This document shows positions 8,855 through 17,196 of a stretch of 64,000 nucleotides of DNA, in pieces. The DNA comes from JAXLXE01 sp046328115 (GTDB lineage Bacteria > Chloroflexota > UBA6077 > JACCZL01): positions 2,604,001 to 2,668,000 of the forward strand of contig JAXLXE010000001.1 in NCBI GenBank assembly GCA_046328115.1. The letters run 5' to 3'. Position numbers and translations under genes: made by a program. The notes beneath the pieces are model-generated. The model was not told the origin of the DNA and did not search any database. It worked only from the letters and a program-made list of their open reading frames with translations. Within the stretch, counting starts at the first letter, position 1. The number at the start of each line of letters is the position of its first letter.

Positions 8855-10319
8855 TTTGCCGCCGGGCCAACGCGCCTCGCGGCGGAGCGCCTTCCGCAAC
8901 CTCAGCAGTCCCGGCGGTTCGTCGATCGCGCGCGCCATCCGGCATGGCGAACGCCAGCAGGCTGGTGCCTACGAGCAAGACGGCCAGCACGGCGAAGACC
9001 GCGCGCAGGCCCTCCGCCGGATCCGTCGATAGCTCCAGCGTCAACACGATCAGCCCCGTGCCAATCATGGCACCGATGGATCGGAACATGCCGCGCAGTC
9101 CCGTGATCACCGCCGCTCGGTGGGGAAGCAGGTCGAGCGACGCGTTATTGGAGGCCGGCATGGCGAGGCCCATGCCGATGCCGCCGACAGCCATCTCCAC
9201 CACCATGATCCAGAAAGGCCCGATGACGAATCCCAGCGGCGCCAGGTCCTGCCAGCCAAAACTGAGAAGAAAGAGCGCAAGTGAGACCAGCAACAGCCCG
9301 AGAAACATGGGGAGTCTGTAGCCGTAACGGAGCAGCATGAAGCTGGCGACGGCCGAGACCGCGATCATCAGCACTGATCTGGGCGTGAGGACCAGGCCAC
9401 TCTCGAGCGGACTCATGCCGTACTGAACAACCGCGAAGTACGGGACGAACGGCAGGCTGCCAAAGATGACCGCGCCAAAGAGGAATGAGTACACGTTGAC
9501 CACCAGAAACGGGTGTCTAGCGATCAACTCCGGATCCAGGATCGGCTCGGGTGTTCGAAGCTCCTGTCTCGCGAACAGCCACAGGCAGATCGCGCTGCCA
9601 ACCAGCATCAGCGCAAACGCCGGGTGGCGCCAGAATGAGGCATCCCGGCCGAGGAAGGTCAGGGGTAGGAGCATCAACACCATGGTGCCGGCGAACAGCG
9701 CGGCGCCGGTCAGGTCGATGGACCGGCTGGAGAACGGCTCCGGAGCACGTAGCGTCCGCGCCACCGCGAGCAACGCCAGCAGGCCCAGCGGGACGTTGAC
9801 CAGGAACACCTCCCGCCAGGAGAACTGCTGCACGATCACGCCGCCGAGGTTTGGACCGATGATCCCGCCGAGCGGGTAGATGCTGGCGAACAGTCCAACC
9901 ATCCGCGTGCGGTTCTCCGGGAAGTCGCGCGCCACGATGCCAACGGCTGTCGGCATGAACCCGCCGCCGCCCAGCGCCTGGAGAACGCGGAACGCGATGA
10001 GGGCGTACACGTTTGGGGCGACGCCGCAGAGCAGCGAGCCAAGCGTAAACAGCAGGAGACAGGCACCGAAGACCCGCATCCGACCGAACTGCTCGCTCAA
10101 CTTCCCCACCAACGGCATGGCGATGGTGGCCGCGAGAGCAGACGCGTTGAGGACCCAGCCGCCCCACGCAAGGGACGTGTCCAGGTCCCGAATCAGCGAA
10201 GGCAAGGCCACCGCGACGATGCCGCCGTCCACTGAGATCATGAGCACGCTGGAGGCGGCGAGGAGGAAGAAGCCGTAGCGGCCCCGCCTGGGGGCCGCCA
10301 CGGGCTGGGCATCTGCCAT
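8850..10319 (-). CDS. MFS drug-efflux transporter, 14-helix DHA2 type
   Basis: 489-residue major facilitator with about 14 hydrophobic segments, typical of the EmrB/QacA (DHA2) branch that exports drugs or other small molecules by proton antiport. The opening VLMISVDGGIVAVALPSLIRDL matches the family's helix 1, with the usual DxxIVNVALP reading altered to DGGIVAVALP. Motif A reads GKLSEQFGRMRVF, and helix 5 carries the antiporter-type glycine/proline stretch (GGIIGPNLGG). ATG 10319 is preferred to the upstream frame extension because the family N-terminus starts there. No regulator is adjacent. Confidence 0.9.
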   Translation of the reverse strand: MADAQPVAAPRRGRYGFFLLAASSVLMISVDGGIVAVALPSLIRDLDTSLAWGGWVLNASALAATIAMPLVGKLSEQFGRMRVFGACLLLFTLGSLLCGVAPNVYALIAFRVLQALGGGGFMPTAVGIVARDFPENRTRMVGLFASIYPLGGIIGPNLGGVIVQQFSWREVFLVNVPLGLLALLAVARTLRAPEPFSSRSIDLTGAALFAGTMVLMLLPLTFLGRDASFWRHPAFALMLVGSAICLWLFARQELRTPEPILDPELIARHPFLVVNVYSFLFGAVIFGSLPFVPYFAVVQYGMSPLESGLVLTPRSVLMIAVSAVASFMLLRYGYRLPMFLGLLLVSLALFLLSFGWQDLAPLGFVIGPFWIMVVEMAVGGIGMGLAMPASNNASLDLLPHRAAVITGLRGMFRSIGAMIGTGLIVLTLELSTDPAEGLRAVFAVLAVLLVGTSLLAFAMPDGARDRRTAGTAEVAEGAPPRGALARRQT

Positions 10320-10362
10320 GGCGCTGATGATGGCACACACGCCACCTCAGCGTGGTCCGCGG

Positions 10363-10776
10363 CTAGCGCTTCCTTACGACTCGGAACTTGGTCCAGCGCG
10401 CCTCGATGTCTTGCTCGACGTCACGCGCGGTCACTTCATACGTACCGCAATCGTTCCGCTCGACCGCGTAGATGATCTCGTCGATCTCGCCGTCACGATC
10501 GCTCTTCCACCGATCGTCCACCACCTCTTCATCGGGGTCGCACGAGGTGGGGCTGCCCACAATTCGCACGCGCACCTTGCCGCGCGGTGTGAACCGCAGG
10601 CCGGTGAGCCGCACCGTCTCACCCGGCACGTACACGGAACGATCCAGCTTGATCTTGGGCCCACCACGGCCGGCCGCGACCGGTTCGGCTGGAGCGATCG
10701 CCATGGCAAGAAGCGTTATGGCAATCGCCAGGGCCAGCCTCCGCCACGCGAATGTCACGGAGCTTGTTGCTTGCAC
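10363..10776 (-). CDS. Small secreted protein of unknown function
   Basis: 137 residues starting at GTG 10776, with GGGAGG seven bases upstream. A clear signal peptide (residues about 12-35, LALAIAITLLAMAIA then an AAG cleavage region) precedes a roughly 100-residue all-beta-looking domain containing the phrase YVPGETVRLTG, common in immunoglobulin-like or macroglobulin-like bacterial domains. Two cysteines (in TSCDP and NDCGTY) could form a disulfide. I do not recognise a named family. Its 5' leader holds three 13-base repeats (10791-10829), and TTCGTGAC repeats lie further upstream. Confidence 0.7.
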   Translation of the reverse strand: MQATSSVTFAWRRLALAIAITLLAMAIAPAEPVAAGRGGPKIKLDRSVYVPGETVRLTGLRFTPRGKVRVRIVGSPTSCDPDEEVVDDRWKSDRDGEIDEIIYAVERNDCGTYEVTARDVEQDIEARWTKFRVVRKR

Positions 10777-11082
10777 GGATAGCCTCCCTTCTCACATCGG
10801 CAACTCACATCGGCCACGTACGTCGGCAACGTGACAGAAGTTGCCTCCTACCGGTGGAACGAACCATGGCGGACCGAGTCGTGTAAACGTAACGAATCGC
10901 GGCGTTTCGTGACTGATTCGTGACATCACGCGACCAGCCGGCGCCGCGGCGGGGAAATCTCCTGACGTGCTTGCCTGCCCCGCCCCCTCACGGCCGCGGG
11001 CGCGGCCGCGCTACCATGGGCGAGCGCACGCCGTGGGTGTGAGTCAACCCGAAGCGACCCGGAGAGGGGAGATCAGAGACTG
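10777..11082. promoter_or_regulatory. Divergent intergenic region with two sets of direct repeats
   Basis: This 306-base gap separates two divergent secreted-protein genes. Bases 10791-10829 hold three 13-mers: CTCACATCGGCAA, CTCACATCGGCCA and a degenerate CGTACGTCGGCAA. Bases 10906-10924 hold TTCGTGAC twice, 11 bases apart start to start, which is one helical turn and the arrangement used by OmpR/PhoB-family regulators. A GC-rich stretch at about 10990-11015 can form a short hairpin. No open frame with coding character was seen here. Confidence 0.45.
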
Positions 11083-11445
11083 GTGCGGACTGGTATGGCC
11101 ATCGCGGCGCTAACCGCTCTCTCGTTCGCCACTGCCTGCCGGCCACAGCAAACCGCCCCCCCGGGCTCACCCGCCGTGGCCATCACGTTTGTGGATCTCG
11201 CCTTTCAGCCGAACACCATCGAACTCACCGCCGGCCAGGCCACCACCCTCACGGCGCGAAACGCCGGCGTCGTGGAGCACGATCTGCAGGTCAAGGTGGG
11301 CAGCCAGTCCATCCACCTTCACGCGCGGCCGGGACAGCAGGTCAACCAGGTGGTAACCGTGCGAGAGGCCGGCAGCTACCAGTTCATCTGCACCATTCCG
11401 GGGCACGCTGATGCGGGCATGCGCGGCACGCTAACCGTCAAGTAG
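11083..11445 (+). CDS. Cupredoxin-domain lipoprotein (plastocyanin-like)
   Basis: 120-residue exported copper protein. A lipobox ends at C19 (LSFATAC), so the mature protein should be tethered to the membrane. The cupredoxin fold follows, with all four expected type 1 copper ligands: H66 (VVEHDLQV), C103 (FICTIPGH), H108 and M113 (ADAGM). Such proteins carry single electrons to or from membrane oxidases or other copper enzymes; the partner is not in the window. GTG 11083 is used, preceded by a GGAGAGGGGAG stretch; ATG 11095 is an alternative that still leaves a signal sequence. Confidence 0.88.
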   Translation: MRTGMAIAALTALSFATACRPQQTAPPGSPAVAITFVDLAFQPNTIELTAGQATTLTARNAGVVEHDLQVKVGSQSIHLHARPGQQVNQVVTVREAGSYQFICTIPGHADAGMRGTLTVK

Positions 11446-11474
11446 CTGCGCGCCGAAACATGTGTAGATGAGGT

Positions 11475-11503
11475 TTCCCCGCATTCACAAAACACGCTAT
11501 ACT
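11475..11503 (+). promoter_or_regulatory. Sigma-70-type promoter of the small RNA candidate
   Basis: The -10 hexamer TATACT (11498-11503) is one mismatch from consensus. A weak -35 candidate TTCCCC lies at 11475-11480, 17 bases away. A start near 11510 would place the first stem right at the 5' end of the transcript. Confidence 0.55.
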
Positions 11504-11509
11504 GGTCGC

Positions 11510-11669
11510 ATCAGTCGCTGTGGTGGACCCCCCTCCTGGACCATCACGGGAAGCGACTGACCGTCTGTCGCGTTCGCGGAGGCTGCCTCCCCAGGCCTTC
11601 CGAGCATACGCGGTACGGCGGTAGGCCAGCACCCGGGCTCCCCCCGCCCGGTGCTGGCCCTCGTTTTTT
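11510..11669 (+). ncRNA. Candidate structured small RNA of about 160 nt
   Basis: A promoter, a structured body and an intrinsic terminator lie between a plus-strand lipoprotein gene and a minus-strand gene, so this is not the leader of any gene. The 5' hairpin pairs TCAGTCGCT (11511-11519) with AGCGACTGA (11552-11560), then GTGGTGG (11520-11526) with CCATCAC (11541-11547) including one G-U pair, then CC with GG around an eight-base pyrimidine loop; GGGA bulges on the 3' side. A second hairpin pairs CGGAGGC with GCCTTCCG at about 11577-11601. I do not recognise 6S, SRP, tmRNA or RNase P motifs. Confidence 0.55.
11624..11669 (+). terminator. Strong Rho-independent terminator
   Basis: Arms GGCCAGCACCCGGGC (11624-11638) and GCCCGGTGCTGGCC (11646-11659) pair fully except for one bulged C, around a short loop, followed by TCG and six Ts (11664-11669). 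It ends the small RNA candidate and could also stop readthrough from the cupredoxin gene. Confidence 0.88.
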
Positions 11670-11700
11670 CAGGCTCGCGGTCTACGCCAGGGCGCCGGCC

Positions 11701-12333
11701 TTAGAGGATCTCGGTGCGGCACAGGTTGATGTAGTCGCCGTCCAACTGGATCCGGTAGCTAAATCGGACGCTCTGCGTTCCATCCCGATTCACGCCCAGC
11801 ACCGCGGCCACCAACCCGTCGGTGGTCCGGGCGGTCGCCCCAGCAGGGGACTCCGCGTTCCAGCACTCCACGGGATAGCCGCGAAACGCGGTCCGCCGCA
11901 CCTCCCCCCAATCTCGGAACTGGTAGTCCTGCCCCTCGAAGTCCTGACGGATGTAGCACAGCAGCCACGTGTCAGACATCGCCTTCCCTACCTGGATCAG
12001 CCGCGGCGGAGGACCCGGAATCGAGTCGCTTGGCGGGCCGCAGTTCTCGTTGGCCCGAGCGGCGGCCGCGCTGGCCTCTAGCGTCTGCTCCGCCGCGCGC
12101 GCCTCCGACTGGCCGGGCGGCTGCGCCAGCCCCGCCTCCGTGGAACCGGTTCGCTCCGCCTGACCCGTGCCTAGCGGCCGATTGAGCAGCGACCCACCGA
12201 ACACGGTGGGGATGCGCGTTGGCGCCGGCGGCTCCTGCGCATCCATCACGCGCGGTCCTGCCACCAGCGTCACCAGCAGCGAGATCCCGATGCCAAGTGC
12301 CCCTGCGCGACCCCACGCGAGCTTTCCTCTCAT
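11701..12333 (-). CDS. Secreted hypothetical protein
   Basis: 210 residues starting at ATG 12333. The N-terminus is a signal peptide (basic start, then LGIGISLLVTLVAG, cleavage likely near MDAQ). A Pro/Ala/Glu-rich linker of about 75 residues follows, then a compact C-terminal domain of about 110 residues with cysteines in NENCGPP, LLCYIR, VECWN and NLCRTEI, enough for two disulfides. The C-terminal domain has aromatic-rich strands but no family I recognise. The gene lies alone, convergent with the small RNA unit. Confidence 0.65.
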   Translation of the reverse strand: MRGKLAWGRAGALGIGISLLVTLVAGPRVMDAQEPPAPTRIPTVFGGSLLNRPLGTGQAERTGSTEAGLAQPPGQSEARAAEQTLEASAAAARANENCGPPSDSIPGPPPRLIQVGKAMSDTWLLCYIRQDFEGQDYQFRDWGEVRRTAFRGYPVECWNAESPAGATARTTDGLVAAVLGVNRDGTQSVRFSYRIQLDGDYINLCRTEIL

Positions 12334-12453
12334 CTACGCAATCTCCCACGGGCACAAATCGCACAGCAACCCTGCACGGATCCTCTGCACAGAACAACGA
12401 GATTGCGCGGCGCTGGACTCGGGAGCGGCCGGTGGGCCGCCCCCGAATTGAGG

Positions 12454-12759
12454 CTACTTGTACGCGCGGGGGAAGACGGTGTTGGTGCGGATAGCCTTGC
12501 TCGGCCCGGTCAAGACGACCTCGCTGGCGGCTCGCCAGCGCGCCAGGTGCGGCGTCTCGCGGTGCGCCTGGAATGCCGCCTCATCGTGGTACACCTCATA
12601 GAAGTAGTAGGTGTTCGGATCGGACAGATCCTGGAGCACGTCAAACCGCACGCACCCCGGCTCATCGCGCACGGAGCAGATCGAGTCATCCTCGATCACC
12701 CTGAGGAACTCTTCGCGCTGCTCAGGCTTCACGTTCACGGTCACGAATATGGCAAACAT
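12454..12759 (-). CDS. Antibiotic biosynthesis monooxygenase (ABM) domain protein
   Basis: 101-residue dimeric alpha/beta-barrel protein of the ABM family (YgiN/LsrG-like), which includes quinol monooxygenases and the autoinducer-2 isomerase. Family signs are FVTVNVKPEQREEFL, EPGCVRFDVLQD, YYFYEVYHDEAAFQAHRET and the TPHLARW segment. ATG 12759 has GGAGGG five bases upstream; the open frame further upstream has no similarity. Substrate is unknown. It is divergent from the sugar isomerase gene at 12945. Confidence 0.88.
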   Translation of the reverse strand: MFAIFVTVNVKPEQREEFLRVIEDDSICSVRDEPGCVRFDVLQDLSDPNTYYFYEVYHDEAAFQAHRETPHLARWRAASEVVLTGPSKAIRTNTVFPRAYK

Positions 12760-12944
12760 CGTCCCTCCCAGGTAGCCGGCTGAGATCATTCGCGCGCCAG
12801 CCGATGCTCCAGCGTAGCGCGCCAGGCGCGGCTGCCGCGCCCACGCTAGTGTACGATGGCGGCTTACACACGGGCGGCACCCCTGGCCCCGTCCCCAAGA
12901 ACACACACCATCACAGATATGACATCCACGGTGAGGACATCGCC

Positions 12945-13763
12945 ATGAGTGACCAGTTCACCCTCTCCGGATTCGCCGATGAGATCGCCGAGCCGATCGA
13001 AGAGCAGCTAGACGTGCTGGCGAGCCTGGACGTCCGGCACCTGGACCTGCGCAGCGCTTCGAAAGTCAACGTCATGGACCTGGACGCGGCAGCGATCGAG
13101 CGGATTATTGGGGCCGCCAGGAGCCGCGGCGTCACCGTGTCGATGATCGGGTCACCCATCGGTAAGTCGGAGATCACCCGTGATTTCAACTACGAGCAAC
13201 ACCGACTCAACCGCGCCATAGAGCTGGCGCGAGCATTCGATGTCACTAGCATCCGCCTCTTCTCCTTCTATCACGAGGGATTGACCCACACGGAGTGCCG
13301 CGACGAAGTGATGCGCCGGATGGCCGCCTTCGCCGACACAGCGCGAGCTGCTGGTGTGACCCTCCTGCTCGAGAACGAGGCCGGCCTCTGGGGTGACACG
13401 CCAGAACACGTGCTGGACTTGCTGGACACGGTCGGGTCCCCCAATCTGCACCTCACGTTTGACACCGGCAACTTCGCCTCCATCGGCGTCGCCTCCCACG
13501 ACGTCGCGTATCCACTCCTGAAGCACCATCTTGTCCACACGCAAATCAAGGACGTGAAGCAAGGCCAGGGACCAGTGGTGCCGGGCACCGGCGATGGACA
13601 GATCCCGCAGACGCTCGCCGCGCTCAAGCGTGATGGCTACCGCGGCTACCTCTCGCTGGAGCCGCACCTCGCCCTGGCCGGTAAGACCGGGGGCTTCTCG
13701 GGGCCAGATCTGTTTGCGCAGGCCACGCGGGCGCTCCAGCGGATGGTCGCTGACCTGGGCTAG
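12945..13763 (+). CDS. Sugar phosphate isomerase/epimerase (xylose isomerase-like TIM barrel)
   Basis: 272-residue AP-endonuclease-2/xylose-isomerase-fold protein. The divalent metal site of the family can be traced: a Glu in LLENEAG, Asp in LTFDTGN, His in VHTQIKDV and a Glu in LSLEPH. Such proteins act on keto-sugars, inositols or hydroxypyruvate; nothing fixes the substrate. GGTGAGG precedes ATG 12945. The stop overlaps the end of the convergent aminopropyltransferase gene by four bases. Confidence 0.88.
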   Translation: MSDQFTLSGFADEIAEPIEEQLDVLASLDVRHLDLRSASKVNVMDLDAAAIERIIGAARSRGVTVSMIGSPIGKSEITRDFNYEQHRLNRAIELARAFDVTSIRLFSFYHEGLTHTECRDEVMRRMAAFADTARAAGVTLLLENEAGLWGDTPEHVLDLLDTVGSPNLHLTFDTGNFASIGVASHDVAYPLLKHHLVHTQIKDVKQGQGPVVPGTGDGQIPQTLAALKRDGYRGYLSLEPHLALAGKTGGFSGPDLFAQATRALQRMVADLG

Positions 13764-16096
13764 CGCGCCAGCACCCGGCTGGCGTCCCGGCTCCACTGCG
13801 AAAGGTCTGGCGGCGTCACCACGCCGCGGCTCGGGAGCGAACGGTAGTACTCCACCAGCGGCCGATCGTCCGTGAGAATTGGCCCGTCTCCCACGTACGC
13901 CAGCACCTCCTCGCGCGTCGCCACGAACGCCGCGGCGACATCCTCAGGCCGGTTGAAACCCGCCGTAGCCAGCGCCTCGCGCGCCCGCGGATCGCTGAAT
14001 CGGCGCGCCGTAGCCGCCAGGTCAAGCTGTATGGGCTCATTGCTGCCAATTGCCAGGTCCGCCGTCAACCAGAGCGTCATGTAGGGAAACACCCGCGCGT
14101 ACGTGCGCAGCATGGTCTTGTACTGAACCTCATCAAGCGGGCCGATCCACTGTGCCATCACGCCGCCCGGCTTGAGCGCCCGCTGGACCAGACGGTAGTA
14201 GTCCGCCGAGTACAGGTGGTTGCTCCCGGCGTCGAACGGCTGGATCGTGTCGTTTGAGATCAGGTCGTACTTCTTGTTCGTGGTGAGCAAGAAGTTCCGC
14301 CCATCGCCCAGCCGCAACGAGAAGCCGGGGTTGTCCACCACGCCGTAGTTCACGTTGGAGAACAGTCGCGCGCCGCTCAGGACCGCGTCGCTGAGCTCAA
14401 CCACCTCCACGCGCGTCCCTGGATGCTGGAGGATCGAGCCGGCCGTGTGGCCGGCGCCCAGCCCAACGATGAGCACGTCCGCCGTGTTCGGTCGCACCAG
14501 CAGCGGCGTGTGCGCGATTCGCCGATGGTAGCCCACCAGGACCGGCTCGTCGTTCGCCTGGCCCCGGCTGTTCGTGTAAAGCGTCCGGATTCCGTCGGGA
14601 GCCTTGACCACCGTGACGGTGCTCTCCAACCCCTCCCTGTACCACTCCACGGTGGCATCCGGGAACCGCGCCCGGAACATCGCCGCGTACAGGTCCGGAT
14701 GGACGGCCCACAGGACGAAGAATACCGCGGCCAGCGTCCCCGCCGTCCCCACGCGGAGCCGTGGTGTCAGATCAACCGCCGACAACACCAGCGCGGCGGC
14801 GAGCACCAGCGACCCAACGGAGAGCCAGAGAAGCGCGCTCTGGGTCCCAAGGGCCGGGAGCAGGACGAACCCCCCCAGCGCTGACCCGAAGATCGCCCCG
14901 AACACGTTGGCGGCGTAGATCTGCCCCAGGCGCTCGCTTGCGTGCTCCTGGCCGGCCGCGTAGATCCGCGCGGCCACCGGAAACGTGGCGCCGATCGCCA
15001 GCGTAGAGGGCAGTATCGTCGTCGCCGCCACCACAAAATTGAGGCGGAGCGGCGAGGACACGAGCCTGTTGAGGCCAGGGGTCGCCTCCAGCCAGGCCCG
15101 CAGCTCCGGCAGGCTGCTGAGCGCCCAGACCGCCCAGATGCCGCCCAGGGCCACCCCTGTCTGCAGCCCAGCGAACACAAGGGGCCAGTGCCATCGTCGA
15201 GCCGCGAACATGGCGATCACGGCGCTGCCCACGGCAATCCCCACAAGAACCATCGTCAACATGGTCACAAACGCGTAGATCGACGTGTCCAGCGCCAACG
15301 CCAGCATCCGCGTCCACACCACCTCAAGCGCGAAGGACACCACGCCCCCCAGGCCGTAGGCCGCCAGAGCGCTTGCCCGAACGGCCGGAGGATAGGCCGC
15401 TAGCGGGCCTTCCGTTCGACGGTCATCCGCGACGCCCGCCGGCGTCAACGCACGCGCCTCGTCCCCGGCCACCCATGCATGCAGCAACAGGGCTCCCAGC
15501 CCAATCAACGCGTTCGCCACCGCCGCGCCCCAGATTGAGGGCGTGATGCCCACGCCGCCGATGAGCCAGAAACCGGCCAGGGCGGCGCCCGAGATCGCGC
15601 CGAACGTATTCGCCGCGTACAGCAGCCCCACGCGATCCAGCACCTGGCCGGATCGGCCCAGGGACGACTTCACGATGATCGGCAGCGTGGCTCCCATCAG
15701 CGCGGTGGGGACGGCGAGCACGCCAAAGGAGATGGCGACGCGCGCCACGAAAATCAGCGGCTCGGACTCACCCAGCGCGCCGAACAGTGCGGGCGTCACA
15801 TCCTGCAGCAAATGGAACGCCCATGGCGTTGCCACCGCCACCGCTCCCACGGCCAGCTCCACCACCGCATAGGCCACCAGCGGACGGCGGAGCCGCTCTG
15901 CCACCCGTCCACCAGCCAGGCTCCCGATGGCGAGGCCGGCCATGAAGCTCGCCAGCACCACCGTGACGGCGTGCACCGTGATCCCAAAGGAGAGTGACAG
16001 CAGCCTGACCCACAACACCTGGTAGATCAGACCGCAAGCCCCGGATGCGAAGAACAGCCCCACCAGGCCGGGCACCAGAACGTGGCGGGGCGTCAC
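13760..16096 (-). CDS. Fused MFS-like membrane domain and spermidine synthase domain
   Basis: 778 residues. The first roughly 500 form two blocks of six or seven hydrophobic helices (opening GLVGLFFASGACGLIYQVLW, family-typical), and the C-terminal part is a spermidine-synthase-like Rossmann domain: VLIVGLGAGHTAGSIL (around residues 538-553), VEVVELSDAVL with the acidic ribose-binding residue, and LRLGDGRNFLL. The polyamine-synthase aspartate loop is altered to SNDTIQPFD, so aminopropyl transfer is not assured. Fusions of this type are widespread, of uncertain function, and may modify or export polyamines. The stop of the upstream oxidoreductase lies... four bases after this gene's start region at 16096, so the two are probably co-transcribed. 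Confidence 0.88.
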   Translation of the reverse strand: MTPRHVLVPGLVGLFFASGACGLIYQVLWVRLLSLSFGITVHAVTVVLASFMAGLAIGSLAGGRVAERLRRPLVAYAVVELAVGAVAVATPWAFHLLQDVTPALFGALGESEPLIFVARVAISFGVLAVPTALMGATLPIIVKSSLGRSGQVLDRVGLLYAANTFGAISGAALAGFWLIGGVGITPSIWGAAVANALIGLGALLLHAWVAGDEARALTPAGVADDRRTEGPLAAYPPAVRASALAAYGLGGVVSFALEVVWTRMLALALDTSIYAFVTMLTMVLVGIAVGSAVIAMFAARRWHWPLVFAGLQTGVALGGIWAVWALSSLPELRAWLEATPGLNRLVSSPLRLNFVVAATTILPSTLAIGATFPVAARIYAAGQEHASERLGQIYAANVFGAIFGSALGGFVLLPALGTQSALLWLSVGSLVLAAALVLSAVDLTPRLRVGTAGTLAAVFFVLWAVHPDLYAAMFRARFPDATVEWYREGLESTVTVVKAPDGIRTLYTNSRGQANDEPVLVGYHRRIAHTPLLVRPNTADVLIVGLGAGHTAGSILQHPGTRVEVVELSDAVLSGARLFSNVNYGVVDNPGFSLRLGDGRNFLLTTNKKYDLISNDTIQPFDAGSNHLYSADYYRLVQRALKPGGVMAQWIGPLDEVQYKTMLRTYARVFPYMTLWLTADLAIGSNEPIQLDLAATARRFSDPRAREALATAGFNRPEDVAAAFVATREEVLAYVGDGPILTDDRPLVEYYRSLPSRGVVTPPDLSQWSRDASRVLAR

Positions 16097-16100
16097 CCGA

Positions 16101-17159
16101 CTAATCGGCGTCCAGCAGAATCTCGCGCCGAGTCCGCGACGATTCGTACGCTGCCTGGATGATCGCCAGCGGCTTGCGAGCCTCCCGGCCGTTCACCAGC
16201 GGCTCACGCCCCTGGGCGATCGCCTCCAGCATGTCCGAGATCTGGACGGCGTGGCGCCCGAAGCTGGGCAGCCCCTCCATGGCCTCCGCGCGCTCAGCCC
16301 TCATGTCCGCCAGCGCCACCATCTCGCCATAACGCCCCGTCTCGCCGTGCTCGCGCTTCGTCCGCCAGAGGGCGGTCTCACCCCCCTCGACAATGGCCGT
16401 CCCGCCCGTCCCGTAGACCTCCAGGCGATCCACGAAGCCGGGAAATGTGGCCGTGCTGACCTGGACCACCCCCTGTGCGCCGCCCCGAAACGTCAGCAGC
16501 ACCGTGGCAACGTCCTCCACCTCCAGGTCGTGTGCGCGGTTCGTGCAATTGGCGAACACGCGCTCCACCGGTCCCAGGAGCCACTGGAGCAGATCCACAA
16601 AGTGGACTCCCTGGTTGGTCAGCGAGCCGCCCCCGTCGAGCTCCCACGTCGCCCGCCAGCCGGCGCTCTCGAAGTACTCCTTGGTGCGGTACCAGTGCAC
16701 AATCGCCTGGCCAAGCAGCGGAGTCCCCAGATCACCGCTCGTCAGCGCCTCGCGCACACGCTGGACGCCGGGCAGAAACCGCATCTGCGAGATCACGGCC
16801 AGCTTCACGCCGTTCTCCTCGCAGGCCTGAATCAGCCGATCCGCCGCCGCAAGCGAGACATCAATCGGCTTCTCCGTGATGACGTGCTTGCCCGACCTGG
16901 CCACCCGGCAGCCGATCTCCGCGTGGAGCCCCGTGGGAACGCACACGCACACCACGTCCACGTCATCACGCGCAAGTGCCGCGTCGAGATCGGCGGTGGT
17001 CTCCGCGCCAAGCGGCGCAGCGACCGCCCCAGCCCGAGCCGTGTCAACGTCCACCACGACGCGAAGGCTCGCGTTGGGTAAGGAGCCTATGGCCCGGGCG
17101 TGAAACGGCGCGATGACACCCGCGCCGACGATGGCAAACCCAAACCGTCTCTCTGGCAT
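16101..17159 (-). CDS. Gfo/Idh/MocA family oxidoreductase
   Basis: 352-residue NAD(P)-dependent sugar or inositol dehydrogenase-type enzyme. The Rossmann motif is VGAGVIA (11-17), the family EKP motif is at 96-98 (HVITEKPIDV), and the C-terminal alpha/beta domain carries GGGSLTNQGVHFVDLLQWLLG with the catalytic histidine. Substrate is unknown; family members oxidise C-OH groups on sugars, inositols or NDP-sugars. The start is ATG 17159. A 42-codon open frame with a strong ribosome site lies 37 bases upstream on the same strand, and the spermidine-synthase fusion begins four bases downstream. Confidence 0.93.
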   Translation of the reverse strand: MPERRFGFAIVGAGVIAPFHARAIGSLPNASLRVVVDVDTARAGAVAAPLGAETTADLDAALARDDVDVVCVCVPTGLHAEIGCRVARSGKHVITEKPIDVSLAAADRLIQACEENGVKLAVISQMRFLPGVQRVREALTSGDLGTPLLGQAIVHWYRTKEYFESAGWRATWELDGGGSLTNQGVHFVDLLQWLLGPVERVFANCTNRAHDLEVEDVATVLLTFRGGAQGVVQVSTATFPGFVDRLEVYGTGGTAIVEGGETALWRTKREHGETGRYGEMVALADMRAERAEAMEGLPSFGRHAVQISDMLEAIAQGREPLVNGREARKPLAIIQAAYESSRTRREILLDAD

Positions 17160-17196
17160 CGCGCCAGTGTAGCCGATGGGCGATGCCCCGGGGCCG

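Noticed and set aside
11510..11669. Assigning the small RNA to 6S or SRP RNA
   Set aside because: The 5' and 3' ends do not pair as in 6S, and the SRP GGAAGNAGC apical motif is absent.
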